Positions 59,715 to 64,000 of a stretch of 64,000 bases of DNA are shown piece by piece (within the stretch, counting starts at the first letter, position 1; each line of letters begins with the position of its first letter). The notes beneath the pieces are model-generated. The model was not told the DNA's origin, searched no databases, and saw nothing but the letters and a program-made list of their open reading frames with translations. This DNA comes from Pseudomonas sp. GD04019 (GTDB lineage Bacteria; Pseudomonadota; Gammaproteobacteria; Pseudomonadales; Pseudomonadaceae): the NCBI RefSeq assembly GCF_029837695.1, contig NZ_JAOEEA010000002.1, positions 186,001 through 250,000 on the forward strand, written 5' to 3'. The position numbers and the translations under genes are program-made.

Positions 59715-59891
59715 TCAGAGTTCATCGGCATCGCGCTGACTCTGCAGGATCAGGGTGACGACGATGAGGATCAGCCACAACAGGTACGGGCGATACCAGG
59801 CGCCGTTGGGGTCGATCCACCAGTCCATGATGGCGGGGGAGAACAGGTAGATGCCCACCACCAGGATCAGTACCAGTCGGTAGATGTACAT
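59715..59891 (-). CDS. cbrX: CbrX, 58-residue membrane protein upstream of cbrA
   Basis: Small ORF MYIYRLVLILVVGIYLFSPA to the C-terminal QSQRDADEL. Two hydrophobic segments flank MDWWIDPNGAWYRP. The position 47 bases upstream of cbrA matches cbrX of P. putida, described as translationally linked to cbrA. Ribosome-binding site weak. Easily missed because of its size. Confidence 0.85.
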   Translation of the reverse strand: MYIYRLVLILVVGIYLFSPAIMDWWIDPNGAWYRPYLLWLILIVVTLILQSQRDADEL

Positions 59892-59952
59892 AGTTCGGGT
59901 CCGAAGGGGATGCTCGGATGGTACGGGAGCACGCGATGGTGGGAAAGCCGCC

Positions 59953-60840
59953 TCAGCGCAGCTGCGCCTCGGCCAGGGTTCGGCTGCGCGGAATACGCGT
60001 GGCGTCCCAGTGGGCGATGCCCCAGGCCAACACCTCGTGCGGCACGGCGCCGGCCAGCTCGGCCGGTGGCTGCTGGCCGAGGGCGCGCAGGGCGCGGGTC
60101 AGCAGCGGTGGCGCCTGGTCGGCGGGCAGCGGTGGCGAGCGGTAGCTCTTGCCCAGCTTGTGGCCATCCGGCTGGATGATCAGCGGTACGTGCAGGTAGC
60201 GCGGCTGCTGCAGGCCGAGCAGCTCCTGCAGATACAGCTGGCGCGGCGTGGAGTCGAGCAAATCGGCGCCGCGGACCACGTCGGTGACGCCCTGCCAGGC
60301 ATCGTCCAGCACTACGGCCAACTGGTAAGCGAACAGGCCGTCCTTGCGACGAATGACGAAGTCGCCAACCTCGCGGCCCAGGTGCTGGCGGAATTCGCCC
60401 TGCACGCGGTCGATGAAGCGGTATTCCAGCTCGGGTACGCGCAGGCGGATGGCGGCATCATGATCGGGGTGGCCGACGTTGCGGCAGGTGCCGGGGTAGA
60501 TGCCGCCCGAGCCTTCCAGCTGCTTGCGCGAGCAGGTGCAGGCATAGGCCAGGCCTTGGCCGAACAGGCGCTCGATCAGGGCGGCATATTCGGCGTGGCG
60601 ATCGCTCTGTCGCACCAGTTCGCCGTCCCACTCGAAGCCGTACAGCTCCAGGCTGCGCAGGATCGCATCCTGGGCGCCGGGCACTTCGCGCGGCGGGTCG
60701 AGGTCTTCCATGCGCAGCAGCCACTGGCCGCCGACACTGCGTGCGTCCAGGTAGGAGGCGAGGGCCGCCACCAGCGAGCCGAAGTGCAGGTAGCCACTGG
60801 GCGTGGGGGCGAAGCGCCCGATGTAGGAGGAGTCTTTCAT
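59953..60840 (-). CDS. gluQ: Glutamyl-queuosine tRNA(Asp) synthetase
   Basis: Attaches glutamate to queuosine-34 of tRNA-Asp; a GluRS catalytic-core paralogue without an anticodon-binding domain. 295 residues. HIGH-type PTPSGYLHFGS, zinc ligands in ACTCSRKQ and YPGTCR, KMSKS-like HKLGKSY. GGAGGAG lies upstream of the ATG. 91 bases after dksA; dksA-gluQ is a common operon. Confidence 0.95.
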   Translation of the reverse strand: MKDSSYIGRFAPTPSGYLHFGSLVAALASYLDARSVGGQWLLRMEDLDPPREVPGAQDAILRSLELYGFEWDGELVRQSDRHAEYAALIERLFGQGLAYACTCSRKQLEGSGGIYPGTCRNVGHPDHDAAIRLRVPELEYRFIDRVQGEFRQHLGREVGDFVIRRKDGLFAYQLAVVLDDAWQGVTDVVRGADLLDSTPRQLYLQELLGLQQPRYLHVPLIIQPDGHKLGKSYRSPPLPADQAPPLLTRALRALGQQPPAELAGAVPHEVLAWGIAHWDATRIPRSRTLAEAQLR

Positions 60841-60903
60841 GGGCGGGAGGCTATCGGCTGGAGCCTTGCGGCGCCAGCCCGCTTATCGGTAGCCGGAAAT
60901 GCA

Positions 60904-60925
60904 ACGGGGCGCCTTAGCGCCCCGT
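60904..60925. terminator. Hairpin between dksA and gluQ
   Basis: ACGGGGCGC-CTTA-GCGCCCCGT directly after the dksA stop. No T tract on the minus strand, so read-through into gluQ is likely; it probably acts as an attenuating terminator. Confidence 0.6.
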
Positions 60926-60931
60926 CCGGAA

Positions 60932-61375
60932 TCAGGAACCGATCTGCTTTTCCTTGATTTCCGCCAGCGTCTTGCAGTCGATGCACAGGGTCGCGGTCGG
61001 GCGGGCTTCGAGGCGGCGGATGCCGATTTCCACGCCGCAGGAATCGCACCAGCCGTAATCGTTGTCTTCGATCAGCTGCAGGGTCTCGTCGATCTTCTTG
61101 ATCAGCTTGCGCTCGCGATCACGGGCGCGCAGTTCGAGGCTGAATTCCTCTTCCTGGCTGGCGCGGTCGGCCGGGTCCGGGAAGTTGGCGGCTTCGTCCT
61201 GCATGTGGTGCACGGTGCGATCCACTTCCTGCATCAGCTCCAGCTTCCACTTGTTGAGAATGCTGGTGAAGTGAGCACGCATCGGATCGCTCATGTACTC
61301 CTCGCCCTTTTTTTCTTTGTAGGGTTCGAAGCCACGAATCAGCTGGTTGCCGTTCTGTTTTGCTTTGGTGGGCAT
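60932..61375 (-). CDS. dksA: RNA polymerase-binding stringent-response factor DksA
   Basis: Partner of ppGpp at the polymerase secondary channel. 147 residues. Coiled coil with acidic tip ([20 protein letters not shown]) and a C-terminal zinc finger ([12 protein letters not shown] ... ATLCIDCK). The start [11 protein letters not shown] at 61375 fits the family; the frame stays open upstream without similarity. Relevant to the GC-rich discriminator of the tRNA-fMet promoter in this window. Confidence 0.96.
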   Translation of the reverse strand: MPTKAKQNGNQLIRGFEPYKEKKGEEYMSDPMRAHFTSILNKWKLELMQEVDRTVHHMQDEAANFPDPADRASQEEEFSLELRARDRERKLIKKIDETLQLIEDNDYGWCDSCGVEIGIRRLEARPTATLCIDCKTLAEIKEKQIGS

Positions 61376-61550
61376 GGATGACCGCCTCTCACTCTCTCTG
61401 ATCCATTGCGCAGGATCTGTTCCTTTGCCGGCTCGAACACCGGGCCTGCGGCTGCAAGCGGGCGAACTTACCAGATCGATTCCGGCGATGCTACTCCCGG
61501 TTGTCACGCTTCTTACTGGCAGCGTGGGCAGTTGGTTAGAATCCCCCCTT

Positions 61551-61568
61551 TTCCTTAATAAAGGAAGG
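61551..61568 (+). promoter_or_regulatory. Hairpin sequestering the aminotransferase ribosome-binding site
   Basis: TTCCTT-AATA-AAGGAA plus two G-T pairs; the Shine-Dalgarno AAGGAAGG is the 3' arm, 3 bases before the ATG context. A TAGAAT -10 candidate lies at 61537-61542. Could limit translation or respond to temperature. Confidence 0.5.
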
Positions 61569-61571
61569 CCA

Positions 61572-62753
61572 ATGGCCCAGCCCTTCAGTGCGCGCAGTCG
61601 CGCCATCGAACCTTTCCATGTCATGGCGTTGCTGGCGCGGGCCAACGAACTGCAGGCCGCCGGCCATGACGTTATCCATCTGGAGATCGGCGAACCGGAC
61701 TTCACCACCGCCGAGCCCATAGTGCGTGCCGGGCAAGCGGCCCTGGCCGCCGGCCACACCCGCTACACCGCGGCGCGCGGCATCCCGCAGTTGCGTCAGG
61801 CCATCGCCGGTTTCTACGCCAGCCGCTATGGTGTGGATATCGACCCCGAACGCGTGCTGATTACTCCCGGCGGTTCTGGCGCGCTGTTGCTGGCGTCCAG
61901 CCTGCTGGTCGATCCGGGCAAGCACTGGCTGCTGGCCGACCCCGGCTACCCGTGCAATCGCCACTTCCTGCGCCTGGTCGAAGGCGCCGCGCAGCTGGTG
62001 CCGGTGGGTCCCGAGAGCCGCTACCAGCTCACCCCGCAGCTGATCGAGCGGCACTGGGACGGTGACAGCGTCGGCGCTCTGGTCGCGTCGCCGGCCAACC
62101 CGACCGGCACCCTGTTGCACAAGGATGAGCTGGCGGCACTGGCGAGCACGCTCAAGCAGCGCGGCGGGCATCTGGTGGTGGACGAGATCTACCACGGCCT
62201 GACCTACGGCTGTGAGGCTGCCAGTGTGCTGGAAGTGGACGACGATGCCTTCGTTCTCAACAGCTTCTCCAAATACTTCGGCATGACCGGCTGGCGCCTG
62301 GGCTGGCTGGTGGCGCCACAGCACGCGGTGCAGGAGCTGGAGAAACTGGCGCAGAACCTCTACATCAGCGCGCCCTCCATGGCCCAGCATGCCGCCCTGG
62401 CCTGCTTCGAGCCGGCGACGATGGAGATCTTCGAGGAGCGTCGCCACGAGTTCCAGCGCCGCCGCGACTACCTGTTGCCGGCGTTGCGCGAGCTGGGCTT
62501 CCGCATCGCCGTGGAGCCGGAAGGTGCCTTCTATTTATATGCGGATATTTCAAGCTTCGGCGGCGACGCTTTCGCCTTCTGCCGGCACTTCATCGAGACC
62601 GAGCATGTGGCCTTCACCCCAGGCCTGGACTTCGGTCGCCACCTGGCCGGCCACCACGTGCGCTTCGCCTACACGCAGAACGTCGAGCGACTGGAGCAGG
62701 CGGTGGAGCGCATCGCCCGCGGCCTGAAGACCTGGAACCCCGATGCGCTTTGA
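61572..62753 (+). CDS. Class I/II PLP-dependent aminotransferase
   Basis: 393 residues. [38 protein letters not shown] and the PLP-lysine segment [16 protein letters not shown] mark fold-type I, AAT-like. Pseudomonas homologues adjacent to dksA are annotated only as pyridoxal-phosphate-dependent aminotransferases; the amino donor is not deducible. ATG at 61572 with AAAGGAAGG; the frame is open 75 codons upstream across the promoter. Overlaps sfsA by 11 bases. Confidence 0.92.
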   Translation: MAQPFSARSRAIEPFHVMALLARANELQAAGHDVIHLEIGEPDFTTAEPIVRAGQAALAAGHTRYTAARGIPQLRQAIAGFYASRYGVDIDPERVLITPGGSGALLLASSLLVDPGKHWLLADPGYPCNRHFLRLVEGAAQLVPVGPESRYQLTPQLIERHWDGDSVGALVASPANPTGTLLHKDELAALASTLKQRGGHLVVDEIYHGLTYGCEAASVLEVDDDAFVLNSFSKYFGMTGWRLGWLVAPQHAVQELEKLAQNLYISAPSMAQHAALACFEPATMEIFEERRHEFQRRRDYLLPALRELGFRIAVEPEGAFYLYADISSFGGDAFAFCRHFIETEHVAFTPGLDFGRHLAGHHVRFAYTQNVERLEQAVERIARGLKTWNPDAL

Positions 62754-63450
62754 TCCGCCGCTGGAAGAGGGGCGCTTGCTGCGTCGCTACAAACGCTTTC
62801 TCGCCGATATCGAGACCAGCAGTGGCGAGACGCTGACCATCCACTGCCCCAACACCGGTTCCATGCTCAACTGCATGAGCGAGGGCTGCCGCGTCTGGTT
62901 CAGCCGCTCCAACGACCCCAAGCGCAAGCTGCCGGGCACCTGGGAACTGGGCGAGACGCCGCACGGCCGGCTGGCCTGCCTCAACACCGGCCGCGCCAAT
63001 GCGCTGGTGGAGGAGGCGTTGCGCGCCGGCATCATCACCGAGCTGGCCGGCTTCACCGGCCTCAAGCGCGAAGTGGCTTATGGCAGCGAAGGCAGCCGCG
63101 CCGACTTCCGCCTGGACTACTTTTCGGGCTCGCTGTTTCTCGAGGTGAAGAGCGTCACCCTGGGCTTCGCCGACTCCAGCGTCGCCGCTTTCCCCGATGC
63201 GGTGACCGAGCGCGGCGCCAAGCACCTGCGCGAGCTGGCCGCGCTGGCCAGGCAAGGTGTGCGGGCGGTACTGCTGTACTGCGTGAACCTGTCCGGCATC
63301 GACGCGGTGCGCGCCGCCGAGGAGATCGACCCGGCCTATGCGACGGGGCTGCGTGAGGCGCGTGCGGCGGGTGTGGAGGTGCTGGCCTATGGCGCTTCGG
63401 TAGACACCGAGGAAGTGCGCCTGCTGCGTCGGCTGGAGGTGCTGCAGTAA
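62743..63450 (+). CDS. sfsA: SfsA, sugar fermentation stimulation protein homologue
   Basis: 235 residues. Conserved [45 protein letters not shown] (nuclease-like Glu-x-Lys) and [13 protein letters not shown]. Described as a DNA-binding protein affecting maltose metabolism in E. coli, but the core looks nuclease-like. Starts 11 bases before the aminotransferase stop, so it is translationally coupled. Convergent with the Rieske gene, 7 bases apart. Confidence 0.95.
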   Translation: MRFDPPLEEGRLLRRYKRFLADIETSSGETLTIHCPNTGSMLNCMSEGCRVWFSRSNDPKRKLPGTWELGETPHGRLACLNTGRANALVEEALRAGIITELAGFTGLKREVAYGSEGSRADFRLDYFSGSLFLEVKSVTLGFADSSVAAFPDAVTERGAKHLRELAALARQGVRAVLLYCVNLSGIDAVRAAEEIDPAYATGLREARAAGVEVLAYGASVDTEEVRLLRRLEVLQ

Positions 63451-63457
63451 GGGGCGG

Positions 63458-63775
63458 CTATAGCTCGATGCAGATCGACTCGGCATCTTCGCGGCAATCG
63501 ACCTTGCGTAGCGATTGCCCGGCGCAGGGGCCGATCACGCACTCGCCATTCTCGATCAGAAACAGCGCGCCATGGTGGGCGCACTGGATCATGCTGCCGC
63601 TGGCATCGAGGAAGTCGTCCGCGCGCCATTCCAGCGTCAGGTCGCGATGGGGGCAGTTGTTCAGGTAGACATGGGCTTTGCCGTCGCGGCGTACCGCCAG
63701 CAGCTTGCGCCCTGCAACGAAAAAGCCCCGGCTCTGGCCTTCGACCAGCTCACCCGGGGCGCACAGATGAATCAT
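63458..63775 (-). CDS. Rieske [2Fe-2S] protein
   Basis: 105 residues, a stand-alone Rieske ferredoxin-like domain. Cluster ligands in NNCPHRDLTLEW (Cys, His) and QCAHHGALF (Cys, His). ATG at 63775 (MIHLCAPGELVEGQSRGF); a GTG-type extension to 63811 is less likely. A GATAAT -10-like element lies about 30 bases upstream. Partner unknown; electron carrier for an oxygenase is the usual role. Confidence 0.9.
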   Translation of the reverse strand: MIHLCAPGELVEGQSRGFFVAGRKLLAVRRDGKAHVYLNNCPHRDLTLEWRADDFLDASGSMIQCAHHGALFLIENGECVIGPCAGQSLRKVDCREDAESICIEL

Positions 63776-63869
63776 GGGAATCTCCACGCCGAGGCGGGGA
63801 TTATCCCGCACGGGCGTGGCGATGGGGTAGGGCGCGCGTCCTTGCGCGAAGTGGGTCGAGTTTTCCGGA

Positions 63870-64000
63870 TCAGATTTCCCAGATCAGGTTGACCGCCGCA
63901 TGGCGGCCCGGCTGGGTGTAGCGACCGATACTCGGGCTGTTTTCGGTAATGCTGCGTACGTCACCCCACTGGGTGTATTCCTTGTCGCCCAGGTTGAACA
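63870..64000 (-). CDS. TonB-dependent receptor, C-terminal 42 residues
   Basis: Only the last 42 codons are inside the window. FNLGDKEYTQWGDVRSI and IGRYTQPGRHAAVNLIWEI fit the final beta-strands of a TonB-dependent outer-membrane receptor; the GRYTQPGR pattern is common in haem/haemoglobin-type receptors. Substrate assignment is tentative. Confidence 0.75.
   Translation of the reverse strand, partial: FNLGDKEYTQWGDVRSITENSPSIGRYTQPGRHAAVNLIWEI

Overview
The window is chromosomal DNA from a Pseudomonas species, high in GC throughout. Gene order from lldD/lldP/lldR through smpB, fur, recN, grpE-dnaK-dnaJ, dapB-carAB-greA, ftsH-folP-glmM-tpiA-secG, rimP-nusA-infB-rbfA-truB-rpsO-pnp, pgi, panDCB-folK-pcnB, cbrB-cbrA and gluQ-dksA matches, from memory, the PA4771 to PA4722 block of P. 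aeruginosa. Many protein starts are nearly identical to Pseudomonas proteins. I see no prophage, IS element, integrase, CRISPR array or rRNA. The window is core genome with a few accessory insertions and one apparent loss.

Layout. (1) 1-3530: lactate use, lldP-lldD on minus (lldD cut by the left edge) and the divergent regulator lldR, with a perfect 17-bp LldR-type operator between them. (2) 3531-6000: smpB, ratA-rnfH, bamE and fur, each closed by a clear hairpin terminator. (3) 6019-11676: recN under a LexA box, back-to-back with grpE-dnaK-dnaJ, which carries two consensus sigma-32 promoters. (4) 11687-17955: dapB, a structured leader with an intrinsic terminator, carA-carB-greA and a small DUF4149 membrane protein. 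(5) 17969-24092: yhbY, then a 476-bp gap where rlmE is normally found, then ftsH-folP-glmM-tpiA-secG. (6) 24103-33228: tRNA-Leu(GAG), initiator tRNA-fMet, two tandem terminators, then the transcription/translation/RNA-decay cluster rimP to pnp. (7) 33286-42179: mostly poorly characterised envelope genes: a zinc-ribbon/membrane/TPR protein, a BON-domain protein with a sigma-54 promoter, CsbD, a rhomboid protease, three tandem DUF2845 paralogues, a DUF748 giant and a methyltransferase. (8) 42264-48677: thiolase, MpaB/DUF2236 protein, acs, and a divergent pair of DJ-1/PfpI-fold proteins (one exported, one a GlxA-type AraC regulator). (9) 48631-63775: pgi, panD-panC-panB, folK, pcnB, the sRNA crcZ with a sigma-54 promoter, cbrB, cbrA, cbrX (58 codons), gluQ, dksA, an aminotransferase, sfsA and a Rieske protein. 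(10) the right edge holds the C-terminus of a TonB-dependent receptor.

How it works together. CbrA/CbrB activate crcZ, whose six A-rich motifs should titrate Hfq/Crc. Matching A-rich motifs sit beside the ribosome-binding sites of lldP and acs in the same window, so regulator and likely targets (lactate and acetate use) are both here. The strongest leads for new biology are the exported DJ-1 protein paired with a GlxA-like regulator, the missing rlmE, the sigma-54-driven BON gene, the likely leaderless smpB, and the DUF748/DUF2845/rhomboid envelope operon. I did not find a clearly new defence or mobile system.
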